Below, piece after piece: positions 1 to 6,570 of a DNA stretch of 9,201 nt; positions within the stretch are counted from its first letter, which is position 1, and every line of letters starts with the position of its first letter. Under the pieces are notes generated by a model. It was not told the origin of the DNA and searched no databases. It worked only from the letters and a program-made list of their open reading frames with translations. The stretch is taken from positions 1 to 9,201 of the forward strand of contig SLGA01000078.1 in the NCBI GenBank assembly GCA_007123985.1, read 5' to 3'. The position numbers and the translations under genes are program-made. The DNA comes from Balneolaceae bacterium (GTDB taxonomy: Bacteria; Bacteroidota; Rhodothermia; Balneolales; Balneolaceae).

Positions 1-905
1 CCCTCGTCTTCGAAGTTGGCCAGCATGGCAGATCTGTTCAGTGGTGGATTTGAACGTGAGTAATAGATAGATCTAAGATACTCCCCATCAAGAGAGACAA
101 ACTGCAGGTGGACCCGGCCGGTATAACCCCACAAAATATTTTCATTGCCATCAATTACGTGGTATGATTGCCGCATAAACGGCAGTGACATAATCTGAAT
201 GGATGTTTCGCTCTGAATCATTAACATTTCGCCCGGTGTTAAATCCACAATGCCTGATGCGATCTCTTCACCATTTTCATCCATAATTTTAAGCAGCGGT
301 GTACGATTGAGCCGCTCCCCATCGCGTACCATGCTGCTGTATGTTGCCAGAATCCTGTTATCGGATAGCGGCTCGAAACCCACGGGAAACCCGCTGATAT
401 CCATGCCTCCGCCTCCAAGAGAAATATTCCTGAGAAAGCGGAAGTCTGATACATCAAAAACGGACAACCGTTGCTGCTGGGTATCCAGTATAAAGAGTTC
501 ACCGTTGTGCAGCCGGGGCCGGTTAGCAGAACTGAACTCGCCCGGCCCTTCACCTCTTCTGCCCAGGCTTTGCAGGTACCCGCCATTTTCACTGTAAACA
601 TGGACTTTTGCTTCACCGCCATCCGCCATAAAGAGGGTACCTTCATCGGTTACGGCAACGCCTGAGGGGCGGCCGATAAATATCTCGTCTGTATCCCCAT
701 ATTCGGCAATCCTATTTAACTGAATGTCATAAGCAGAGGCAGCATCTCCCGGAAAAACTGCCACATTTTCCAATTCTGCTATCTCTTCGGGGATGTCAAT
801 TTCCGGTTCGGATGTACATGCATTTAAAATGAAGAGAAATGGAATTACCACAGAAACAGTGATGTATATGTTGTTGCTGGTGGCAATTCTAAAAAAATGA
901 TACAT
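1..905 (-). CDS. 6-bladed beta-propeller lipoprotein, C-terminus cut by window edge
   Basis: This is an open frame of about 301 codons from the ATG at 905-903, still open at base 1. The N-terminus is a lipoprotein signal: a hydrophobic stretch around residues 13-27, then the lipobox L-N-A-C with C30 as the lipidated residue, so the product should be anchored to a membrane after export. Residues after the Cys (E-I-D-I-P-E-E-I-A-E-L-E-N) almost repeat those of the next gene upstream. An NHL-like beta-propeller repeat follows (G-V-A-V-T-D-E-G ... A-D-G-G ... G-E-G-P-G-E-F, about residues 75-120). By comparison with the 394-residue neighbour, roughly 95 residues are missing. It lies 72 bases downstream of that neighbour on the same strand, so it is probably co-transcribed and a tandem duplicate. 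The family is the '6-bladed beta-propeller' group of Bacteroidota. The ligand or function is unknown and no catalytic residues are visible. Confidence 0.9.
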   Translation of the reverse strand, partial: MYHFFRIATSNNIYITVSVVIPFLFILNACTSEPEIDIPEEIAELENVAVFPGDAASAYDIQLNRIAEYGDTDEIFIGRPSGVAVTDEGTLFMADGGEAKVHVYSENGGYLQSLGRRGEGPGEFSSANRPRLHNGELFILDTQQQRLSVFDVSDFRFLRNISLGGGGMDISGFPVGFEPLSDNRILATYSSMVRDGERLNRTPLLKIMDENGEEIASGIVDLTPGEMLMIQSETSIQIMSLPFMRQSYHVIDGNENILWGYTGRVHLQFVSLDGEYLRSIYYSRSNPPLNRSAMLANFEDE

Positions 906-977
906 AGTTGTTTCTATTAAAATTTTGAGGATAGTTTTTTTTGATACGGGTATGACGAGCTAATCTCCAATTTAGTT

Positions 978-2162
978 TTAGTTAAACTGAATTCCGTATT
1001 TCACAACTTGTACCAAACCGGTCTCCTCATCGGTTTCGCGCGTATAAACGTATCCATTCCTTATCTCTTGAATCTGTTTATTTCGCGGCCGGTTGAAAGA
1101 AGCAAACAGTTCGCCAAGTTGAGTAAATATCCGCCAATTCCAGATTTCATCGTCATCATCAAACAGAGCCGCCCAAATTCGGTTTTCATCATCGGTAAGC
1201 ATCGTTGAAAAGGCAGGCCAGGTTTCGGGCATTGCATCATTGCGAACCATACTGCGCCAGGGTTCGGTTCGGTCTGCGTATTTGTTGATAACCTCATTTC
1301 GGTTAAGAGGCCTGTTTTCAAGTGGCTGATAAATTGCACGCACATAATTTCCATCCATATCGTGGATTTTGAAAAGCAGATCTTCTGACCATCCCCACAT
1401 CATATGCTCGCCATTTATCGAGTATTTTGTACCGCGTTTGTAATCCATGGCCATTAGATAAATACTATTGTTTTCAGTTTTGGTTAGAGTTTCAGTTGTT
1501 CGAAATTCATAAAGTTTTTCTTCGGCAAAAGAACCATCATTTCTATTCAATACCTTACTATGTTCCATCGCAGCTTCATCTTGTAAGGTCGATCCTGCAG
1601 AGTAACTGACTCCATAATGAACAATGAAATTATTTTCATTCTTAAGATAGAATGAAAGTGGAAAATTGGAATACCATCCGGAGTGATCGAACTCAAAGGG
1701 TATTTCAAGGTCATTTATAAAATTTTGGCTGTTCAGATTAAATGTTGAGATACGCATGGTAGTCATGTCCATAACATGAAGTTTATCTTCTTCAACCTGC
1801 ATACTTCTGATCTGCCTAAATTCGCCCGGGCCGTCACCTTCTCTCCCAATTTTTGTAAGATAGCTGCCATCCGGTTCATAGATATGGATTACATTCTGAG
1901 ATCTGTCAGCCAGATAGACTCTGCCTTGTTCATCCACAGTTACAACACCCAACTGCCCGATTATCACTTCATCTGTATCTCCATAAACGGCCGTTCTCTC
2001 CAATTCAATGGCGTGCAAGGGTTCTGCATTTTCAGGAATCACAGTAAGGTTTTCAAGGGAGGCAATGTGATCAGGAATATCAATTTCGGTATCACTCGAA
2101 CAGCCAAATATGAAGAGTAGAAGTGAAAACAGAAAGCACGAAATGGTATTTTGGCAGGTCAT
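978..2162 (-). CDS. 6-bladed beta-propeller lipoprotein
   Basis: A 394-residue protein with a complete frame, ATG to TAA. The signal peptide has a Leu/Phe-rich core (residues 10-19) ending in the lipobox I-F-G-C, with C21 as the predicted lipidated Cys and then S-S-D-T. A linker with I-D-I-P-D-H-I leads to NHL-like propeller sequence: V-V-T-V-D-E-Q-G-R-V-Y-L-A-D at about residues 72-86 and G-R-E-G-D-G-P-G-E-F at about 106-115. The later blades are more divergent, ending with Y-V-Y-T-R-E-T-D near the C-terminus. The product is expected to be a membrane-anchored, periplasmic or surface-facing binding or scaffold propeller. No enzyme motif is visible. It is clearly paralogous to the gene that follows at 905, with the same post-Cys region, Y-G-D-T-D-E and the same first blade. 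A 239-base gap separates it from the gene before it and holds a plausible promoter, so this pair may be its own transcription unit. Confidence 0.93.
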   Translation of the reverse strand: MTCQNTISCFLFSLLLFIFGCSSDTEIDIPDHIASLENLTVIPENAEPLHAIELERTAVYGDTDEVIIGQLGVVTVDEQGRVYLADRSQNVIHIYEPDGSYLTKIGREGDGPGEFRQIRSMQVEEDKLHVMDMTTMRISTFNLNSQNFINDLEIPFEFDHSGWYSNFPLSFYLKNENNFIVHYGVSYSAGSTLQDEAAMEHSKVLNRNDGSFAEEKLYEFRTTETLTKTENNSIYLMAMDYKRGTKYSINGEHMMWGWSEDLLFKIHDMDGNYVRAIYQPLENRPLNRNEVINKYADRTEPWRSMVRNDAMPETWPAFSTMLTDDENRIWAALFDDDDEIWNWRIFTQLGELFASFNRPRNKQIQEIRNGYVYTRETDEETGLVQVVKYGIQFN

Positions 2163-2197
2163 ACGCTCAAGTTCAATATGAATATATTTTTATGAGC

Positions 2198-2226
2198 ATT
2201 TTAGATTATTCAAACCAAGATTGCAA
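2198..2226 (-). promoter_or_regulatory. Possible promoter of the two-gene lipoprotein unit
   Basis: Reading the minus strand, TTGCAA (2226-2221) and TAAAAT (2203-2198) are separated by exactly 17 bases, which fits a sigma-70-like -35/-10 pair. Transcription would start near 2191, leaving about 30 bases before the ATG at 2162. The match is 4/6 and 5/6 to the classical hexamers. Bacteroidota often use a different consensus (TTTG and TAnnTTTG), and such AT-rich DNA gives chance matches, so this is tentative. Confidence 0.3.
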
Positions 2227-2401
2227 CTCCCTTTTAAATCCTAATGGGTATAACATTCTGCGAAAAGGAAGTGTATCGAAAAAGCTCTTAAGTGATTATG
2301 ATTAACACCGATAAAATACATTTGCCAAATAATGCCAATGTCTTCAAATGAAATTTTTCTAAGTTTAAAAGTGAACTGTCAAAAATAGTGGGATGAAATA
2401 A

Positions 2402-2725
2402 TCACATCGTATTTTGTATGTCTGCTTTTATGATTGATGGTGTCATATCTGAATCATAGTGAATTCCATAAATAGTTTTTTCATCTTGGCTTACAGTAAT
2501 AATAAAAACATCTTTATCGAGAAAAAATTCTCTCTCTTGAACTCCGTGCCAGTTATATACTGTTATCCTATTTGTAAATGCCCTCCATTCTGCATCACTG
2601 TTCAATTCTGTATCATTTGATGTTTTTCCCGAAAAAAGGACGTAGTAGTTTTCAGAACCAGCATCGGGTGATCCAAATGTAAATGTATAACCCGAACCTT
2701 CTATAAGTATAGAACTATCGCCCAC
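2402..2725 (-). pseudogene. C-terminal remnant of interrupted propeller gene
   Basis: About 107 residues could be read from a GTG at 2725, but twelve further sense codons in the same phase (A-F-S-F-L-P-D-F-E-V-Q-Y) lie between the amber codon and that GTG. The fragment has no signal peptide and no clear ribosome binding site. It aligns to the last blades of the paralogues (Y-V-L-F-S-G, then V-Y-N-W, then the closing strand region). It is therefore the tail of the upstream frame rather than an independent gene. Confidence 0.6.
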
Positions 2726-2761
2726 ATACTGTACTTCAAAATCAGGTAAAAAAGAAAAGGC

Positions 2762-2764
2762 CTA
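2762..2764 (-). other. In-frame amber codon splitting the propeller gene
   Basis: The minus strand reads GAA-ATA-AAT-GAT-TAG-GCC-TTT: a single TAG flanked on both sides by codons of the same frame that continue the family alignment. No hairpin directly follows it that would suggest recoding. Confidence 0.8.
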
Positions 2765-3475
2765 ATCATTTATTTCGAGTACTTCATTACCATTTTTTTC
2801 AAAAAAAATAGCCCTGTCATAAGAATCTGCAAAATAGGCGAAATGTGTGCGGTCAGCATTGGCTGTGAGTCTGCCGCTCATTGCAAGTGCAGCATGCATA
2901 GGATTATTAAACCGATTTAATAAAGCTGTGGGTATGCTATCCAAATATTCTATAATAGTACTATTTGCACTAAGCTGAATAACACCCTCAGGAGTAAATG
3001 AATGGTTAACAATCAAACTATCTGTTAAAGTAATAGCATGACGTCTTGATGACATAGTGTAAGTAATATCGATACATGATGATGGTCTGTTTTGCGGCAA
3101 AAGATTTTTAAGACAGCCTACATCATAAATATCAATTTTTTGGTTCCCAACATCTGCAACTTCCAGTGCTGATAATCCCGGCCCCTTTTGGATAGTAAAA
3201 TTTAGATATTCACCGGGACCTCTATCTGCCCTGCCAAATTCAGCCATTTTTTTTCCTGTTTTACCATCATAAGCTATTATTGGGTTCTGTTGAAAATCAT
3301 CTTTCACAAATAACCAACCGTCTACATAAGCGAGTGCTGTAGGCATAATCAACTCGCCTTCGAGAAATACATCACTGCCAATTGTATTTACTAAACCCTG
3401 CCCTGACAGAGCTGCAAACAGAATGGCAAATTTTATCAGACAAACATTAGTAATGAACAGTTTTATGAATCGCAT
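2762..3475 (-). CDS. N-terminal part of interrupted propeller protein, ends at amber codon
   Basis: The part of the broken gene translated if no readthrough occurs: 237 residues. I chose the ATG at 3475 because the protein then begins M-R-F-I-K-L-F, a normal basic-hydrophobic signal peptide of type I style with no lipobox Cys. The frame also opens further upstream at a TTG (3520), but that lies inside a 9-bp hairpin and would place 15 non-hydrophobic residues before the signal. The sequence covers roughly four propeller blades, including G-P-G-E-Y-L and I-Y-D-V-G. It lies 200 bases downstream of the preceding propeller gene, so co-transcription is possible but not certain. Confidence 0.6.
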   Translation of the reverse strand: MRFIKLFITNVCLIKFAILFAALSGQGLVNTIGSDVFLEGELIMPTALAYVDGWLFVKDDFQQNPIIAYDGKTGKKMAEFGRADRGPGEYLNFTIQKGPGLSALEVADVGNQKIDIYDVGCLKNLLPQNRPSSCIDITYTMSSRRHAITLTDSLIVNHSFTPEGVIQLSANSTIIEYLDSIPTALLNRFNNPMHAALAMSGRLTANADRTHFAYFADSYDRAIFFEKNGNEVLEIND

Positions 3476-3508
3476 GCATTTTTGAAAATAATTAACGCTA
3501 AGATTGTT

Positions 3509-3538
3509 AAAGGCTGCCAAAAAAACGAAGCAGCCTTT
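3509..3538. repeat. Inverted repeat with 9-bp stem, candidate attenuator or terminator
   Basis: AAAGGCTGC (3509-3517) and GCAGCCTTT (3530-3538) are perfect complements around a 12-base loop that includes a run of seven A on the plus strand (T on the minus strand). It lies between the stop of the propeller gene at 3676 and the ATG at 3475. In minus-strand RNA the stem is followed by only three U, so as an intrinsic terminator it is weak. It could attenuate transcription between the two genes. Confidence 0.5.
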
Positions 3539-3675
3539 CGGATGAAAATATTTAAGGATGAACCTGTGGATCTGGGCATGACTTTAGATGATATGTAATA
3601 CCCGGCATATTAATCCAAGTAGAAAAAAATCACCAATAAAATAATTTCCCTCATTTCAAATAATAGTGTATTTGT

Positions 3676-4692
3676 TTAATCCCTAAGATTTATAAACCGA
3701 ATAGTGACATCAGGGTTGTTTTGTGATGTGTATAGACCATTATTACCATCAACTGCAATTGTAGAAGCGTGATGATCCAGTTCAAGGATGGTGAGTAGAT
3801 TTAAGTCCCAGTCAAAAACATGAACCCGATTTCCCTCGCCAGATGCTTCAGAACCATATTTCTCTCCTGAATAAAGAGCATAAATGTTTTCACCCATTGC
3901 AGCCACACTCAAATAAGTTACAATAGCATCATCACTGAATACAAACTCATCATTAACATATCCAACCTTAGGTTTTCCGTGTGAAGTGCTTTCATAGTGA
4001 GAAATGAAATTTCCATCAAGGTCATAAAGCTCTGCCCTGTTTGCATACCTGGGAAACAGGGCCAGTATTTGATTTTCTTCTGAATAGACAGAACCCGATC
4101 TCCATGCCGCCGCTTCATGGAAACTATTCAATTCTACATCGGTGGGTTCAAACTCACCGAATGAAGATGCCTCTTTTAATGATTGCCCGTCGTTTTGAAA
4201 TACTCCAAACCTGGCTCCGACGTAGATTCCGGTAACGGCATAGGCCGAATCGGAGATGGCATGAATATTATCCGGCATACCGTTCATTTCGATTATTTTC
4301 TCGCGGTTCCCCTCAAGCTCCAATTCTTGGTTGATGGGTACAAGCTTGCGCCCGCCAATATCAAACACATAAACATTATTGGTGTGGCTGTTGACCAGCA
4401 GCGTATTTGGAGCCAAAAACTCTCCCCCTCCACGCCCCTCTCTTCCTAACTGTTTGGCCGGGTTGTAGCTTCCCTCTTCCGTAATCTGAAAAATGGCTAT
4501 CGAAGGATTGTTGGATCTGTCGGTTATGTAAAGATGGTTTTCGTGAACCAGTATCTGTGCCGGCACATAGACACCCTCTTCTATGACTACGGTTGAAGAG
4601 ACAGATACCGGCTGAATATCAATACCGGACTGTTTTGAACAGGAGAGTAAAATTATCGGGCAAAGAAGTAGAAGAAGTATGGTTCGGGGCAT
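3676..4692 (-). CDS. TolB-like 6-bladed beta-propeller lipoprotein (BF3164-like)
   Basis: A 338-residue lipoprotein. The signal peptide M-P-R-T-I followed by a Leu-rich core ends in lipobox L-L-S-C, so C18 should be lipidated. Family motifs in order are I-T-D-R-S-N-N-P-S (about residues 56-64), G-R-E-G-R-G-G-G-E-F-L (83-93), F-D-I-G-G-R-K-L-V-P (110-119), Y-A-L-Y-S-G (271-276) and F-D-W-D-L-N (293-298). The motif spacing matches the gene just upstream (345 residues) throughout, so the two are paralogues. The third member is the amber-interrupted gene downstream. The general fold recalls the TolB-like propeller lipoproteins of Bacteroides (BF3164 type), whose role is not established. No active site is visible, so binding or structural function is inferred. 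It starts 41 bases after the upstream gene ends, so the two are likely co-transcribed. Confidence 0.92.
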   Translation of the reverse strand: MPRTILLLLLCPIILLSCSKQSGIDIQPVSVSSTVVIEEGVYVPAQILVHENHLYITDRSNNPSIAIFQITEEGSYNPAKQLGREGRGGGEFLAPNTLLVNSHTNNVYVFDIGGRKLVPINQELELEGNREKIIEMNGMPDNIHAISDSAYAVTGIYVGARFGVFQNDGQSLKEASSFGEFEPTDVELNSFHEAAAWRSGSVYSEENQILALFPRYANRAELYDLDGNFISHYESTSHGKPKVGYVNDEFVFSDDAIVTYLSVAAMGENIYALYSGEKYGSEASGEGNRVHVFDWDLNLLTILELDHHASTIAVDGNNGLYTSQNNPDVTIRFINLRD

Positions 4693-4733
4693 GGGTGATA
4701 TTTATCTAAGCTGAATAGACATTCAGTACTTTT

Positions 4734-5771
4734 CTATTGCATGTTTAAAGATGATTTTTCAATAAACCTGATTTCACCCATTTCAGTATATACTGAATAT
4801 AAATTACCATCAGTATCTGCTTCAATACTAAATGATTGATGATCCAATTGATAAAAGCCGGTGAGATTGAGATCCCAGTCGAATGTAAATATTATATCAC
4901 CATAATTGTTGTATTCCTCGTCATCACGTTTCCCTGAATACAAGGCATAAATAGTTTCATCATTCGATGCAGCCCAAATAAATGCTGTTTTTGCATTTCT
5001 TCCACGCTCTAACCTCGAGCCTGAAGAAGCGGAGCGAACGGATACGTCAGGAGTGCCAGAATCAGAGTTATACTTACTATTTAATAATTCACCCGATTTA
5101 CTGCAAAACAGATCTATTTTATCTGCACTTCTTGAAAATAATGCAATACGTTGATGTGACGGTGAATATGCAGAGTATGAATGCCATGCCAGTGCATTGA
5201 GTCTTGGCGGAATATTTGATCCAATTGTTTCCAATTCGCCGAATGTGTCAATTACAGTACCTTCTTTATTCATTACTTCAAACCTGGAGTTTGGAGTTAC
5301 TCCTGCCAAAAAAAACATTTGATCATCTGCATGTATGGAAACGGGTAAGCCAGCGGATTGTATTGTAATGATTTCTCGCTGCTGAACCTCAAAAGAGGAA
5401 TTGTATGGCACAAGTTTTCTATTCCCTGCATCATAAACATAAAAAAGGGTTTCAGATGATGAAACCACATCACTTGGACTCAGGTAATTCTCAGGACCTC
5501 TTCCTTCATCTCCAAATCCACCATAATAAGATACATTCCCGGGTGAGTGAATTTCCAGTACATGCATAGAAGGCCGATTGCTCACATCAGTGATAATCAG
5601 ATAAGATCCCTGAAAAACAATACCAGCACGGTAAATTGTATTAAAATAATGGTTCACATTATCTAATGGTACAGTTTGAAGTTGTACTGGTTGTGCTTCG
5701 GAAAATGGGTTTTGTGCTTTAGACTGCTGAACAAACAGTGAGATAATAAACAGGAATACTATTATTTTCAT
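4734..5771 (-). CDS. Secreted TolB-like 6-bladed beta-propeller protein
   Basis: A 345-residue protein, ATG to TAG. Unlike its neighbour it has a type I signal peptide (M-K-I-I-V-F-L-F-I-I core, likely cut after S-K-A at residue 19) and no lipobox Cys, so it is predicted to be released into the periplasm or outside. Motifs are I-T-D-V-S-N-R-P-S (about residues 60-68), G-D-E-G-R-G-P-E-N-Y-L (87-97), Y-D-A-G-N-R-K-L-V-P (113-122), Y-A-L-Y-S-G (275-280) and F-D-W-D-L-N (297-302). These coincide in order and spacing with the 338-residue lipoprotein downstream. It is the first propeller after the small Cys-rich protein, from which it is separated by 90 bases holding a strong hairpin. A lipoprotein and a soluble form of the same fold side by side suggests partners in different locations, which is inference. 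Substrate unknown. Confidence 0.92.
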   Translation of the reverse strand: MKIIVFLFIISLFVQQSKAQNPFSEAQPVQLQTVPLDNVNHYFNTIYRAGIVFQGSYLIITDVSNRPSMHVLEIHSPGNVSYYGGFGDEGRGPENYLSPSDVVSSSETLFYVYDAGNRKLVPYNSSFEVQQREIITIQSAGLPVSIHADDQMFFLAGVTPNSRFEVMNKEGTVIDTFGELETIGSNIPPRLNALAWHSYSAYSPSHQRIALFSRSADKIDLFCSKSGELLNSKYNSDSGTPDVSVRSASSGSRLERGRNAKTAFIWAASNDETIYALYSGKRDDEEYNNYGDIIFTFDWDLNLTGFYQLDHQSFSIEADTDGNLYSVYTEMGEIRFIEKSSLNMQ

Positions 5772-5810
5772 ATTTCATTCTAAACATTTATTCAAAATTA
5801 TGCTATTAGT

Positions 5811-5837
5811 TGAGATTGATCAAAATGATCAATCTCA
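5811..5837. repeat. Perfect 12-bp hairpin between small secreted protein and propeller genes
   Basis: TGAGATTGATCA (5811-5822) and TGATCAATCTCA (5826-5837) are exact complements around a 3-base loop. It lies 24 bases past the stop of the 82-residue gene and 39 bases before the next ATG. No U-tract follows it on the minus strand, so a classical intrinsic terminator is unlikely. An mRNA-stabilising or processing hairpin that lets the small gene be expressed above the propellers, or a palindromic protein-binding site, would both fit. Confidence 0.6.
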
Positions 5838-5861
5838 TTACAATGTATTAACTTGGATCTT

Positions 5862-6110
5862 TTAATCTGCACAGACATCTGTTCCTGTACATCCGTCATC
5901 GTCGTCGTCATCTGATTTTTCAACATAGTTTATCAACCATTCAGAATGAAAATCACATACTTCACCAAGTTTATATTCACAATCACCTGGCCCCATAAAC
6001 ATAGACATACAAGCATTGTTAATATTGATTGATTCAAACTGATAATCAATTTCCGTGTTAAAGTTAATACTGGCAATTGAAGCCATAATTAATAAAATAA
6101 TTGTTTTCAT
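5862..6110 (-). CDS. Small secreted Cys- and Asp-rich protein, unrecognised
   Basis: An 82-residue protein, ATG to TAA. The N-terminus (M-K-T then I-I-L-L-I-M-A-S-I-A) is a compact signal peptide, plausibly cut after residue 13 (S-I-A). The mature part is acidic and has five Cys at positions 34, 44, 52, 74 and 80, with spacings 9, 7, 21 and 5, a run of six Asp at 67-72 just before C74, and the ending C-T-G-T-D-V-C-A-D. I do not recognise the family. Size, export signal, Cys content and position ahead of TolB-like propellers recall the NVEALA peptides of Bacteroides, but the N-V-E-A-L-A motif and the leader cut associated with it are absent. Possible roles are a disulfide-bonded or metal-binding secreted peptide or a partner of the propellers, all inference. 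The odd Cys number leaves one thiol free for modification, metal or intermolecular bonding. It lies 85 bases downstream of the AraC-type gene. Confidence 0.8.
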   Translation of the reverse strand: MKTIILLIMASIASINFNTEIDYQFESININNACMSMFMGPGDCEYKLGEVCDFHSEWLINYVEKSDDDDDDGCTGTDVCAD

Positions 6111-6177
6111 TGTGTTATTATTTTAGCATTTAAGGATTGATGTAAATTCAATAAACAATCTTAACAATTAATCAGAA

Positions 6178-6199
6178 TTTACTTCAAATTTTACTTCAA
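6178..6199. repeat. Direct repeat of 10 bases at 12-base spacing
   Basis: TTTACTTCAA occurs at 6178-6187 and again at 6190-6199, one helical turn plus two bases apart. It straddles the TGA of the AraC-type gene and sits about 70-90 bases upstream of the ATG of the small secreted protein. AraC-family proteins bind direct repeats, so this could be an operator for the downstream cluster. The DNA is very AT-rich and chance is not excluded. Confidence 0.35.
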
Positions 6200-6570
6200 T
6201 TTTTTCCATTATTAAAATGCCTCTTCCTCCATACCCCGGGGCTTTCACCTGTTCTGTTTTTAAATGTCATAGTGAATGAATGCGGCCGCTCGTAGCCAAC
6301 AGTATAACCAATATCACTTATCGGGAAATGAATGAGCCGTTTATCCATTAATAACTGCCTGGCAAGCGCTATACGATGATGAGTTATATATTCACCGGGT
6401 GTTTTTCCCACCAATCGTCTGAAGCGGCTTGAAAAATTCTTTTGAGGAGTTTTATTGAGCTCCTTAATCACTGTTACGTTGCATTCAGGCAGAAACAGCT
6501 TTTTGTTGAGCAGACTCAGGGCCCGGTTTATCTCAATATGCCAGCCATCAGTGGGTTGAGATAAATGCAA
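6196..6570 (-). CDS. AraC-family DNA-binding protein, domain only; start uncertain
   Basis: As annotated from a TTG at 6570 the protein has 124 residues and consists almost entirely of the AraC DNA-binding domain. Helix-turn-helix 1 lies at about residues 31-58 (V-I-K-E-L-N-K-T, then F-S-S-R-F-R-R-L-V-G-K-T-P). The linker helix follows (Y-I-T-H-H-R-I-A-L-A-R-Q-L-L), then helix-turn-helix 2 at about 83-111 (I-S-D-I-G-Y-T-V-G-Y, F-T-M-T-F-K-N-R-T-G-E-S-P). The usual AraC member has 250 or more residues with a sensor domain, and none is present. The frame stays open upstream of the TTG, through a tetranucleotide repeat, to a TAA at 6657-6655, with no ATG or GTG in it. ATGs at 6674 and 6664 are out of phase at seven repeat copies. 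The protein is thus either made from TTG, phase-variable and currently off, or a remnant. It is the only regulator seen near the downstream peptide/propeller genes. Confidence 0.7.
   Translation of the reverse strand: MHLSQPTDGWHIEINRALSLLNKKLFLPECNVTVIKELNKTPQKNFSSRFRRLVGKTPGEYITHHRIALARQLLMDKRLIHFPISDIGYTVGYERPHSFTMTFKNRTGESPGVWRKRHFNNGKN

Larger units (their letters stand above)
2402..3475 (-). pseudogene. TolB-like 6-bladed propeller gene interrupted by in-frame amber codon
   Basis: One continuous reading frame of 358 codons from the ATG at 3475 to the TGA at 2404-2402, broken only by TAG at 2764-2762 after residue 237. There is no frameshift: the codons after the TAG are in the same phase. 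Both halves match the intact paralogues. The first half has a signal sequence (residues 1-26), G-R-A-D-R-G-P-G-E-Y-L (about 81-91) and I-Y-D-V-G (about 116-120). The second half has Y-Y-V-L-F-S-G and V-Y-N-W, corresponding to Y-A-L-Y-S-G and F-D-W-D-L-N in the two genes upstream. The interruption falls between blades about two thirds of the way through, so a truncated product would lack the final blades and could not close a propeller. TAG also ends the intact gene at 4734, so TAG is used as a normal stop here. A recent nonsense mutation is the simplest reading. Readthrough or a sequencing error are alternatives. Confidence 0.75.

Noticed and set aside
250..665. Overlapping plus-strand and minus-strand ORFs inside the left-edge lipoprotein gene
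   Set aside because: They are shadows of the real minus-strand frame, which shows a lipobox and propeller motifs.
2762..2764. Recoded amber codon (readthrough or reassigned TAG)
   Set aside because: TAG terminates the intact gene at 4734, no recoding structure is apparent downstream, and the simpler reading is a nonsense mutation. Kept only as an alternative.
3476..3520. Upstream extension of the interrupted propeller gene to a TTG at 3520
   Set aside because: The start would be TTG inside a hairpin and would put a polar segment ahead of the signal peptide. The ATG at 3475 gives a normal signal sequence.
3407..3598. Plus-strand open frame of 63 residues whose middle (I-V-K-G-C-Q-K-N-E-A-A-F-R) resembles the start of an ECF sigma factor
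   Set aside because: The only ATG is near its end, the first part is antisense to a real gene's signal peptide, and nothing follows that looks like a sigma factor. Taken as coincidence.
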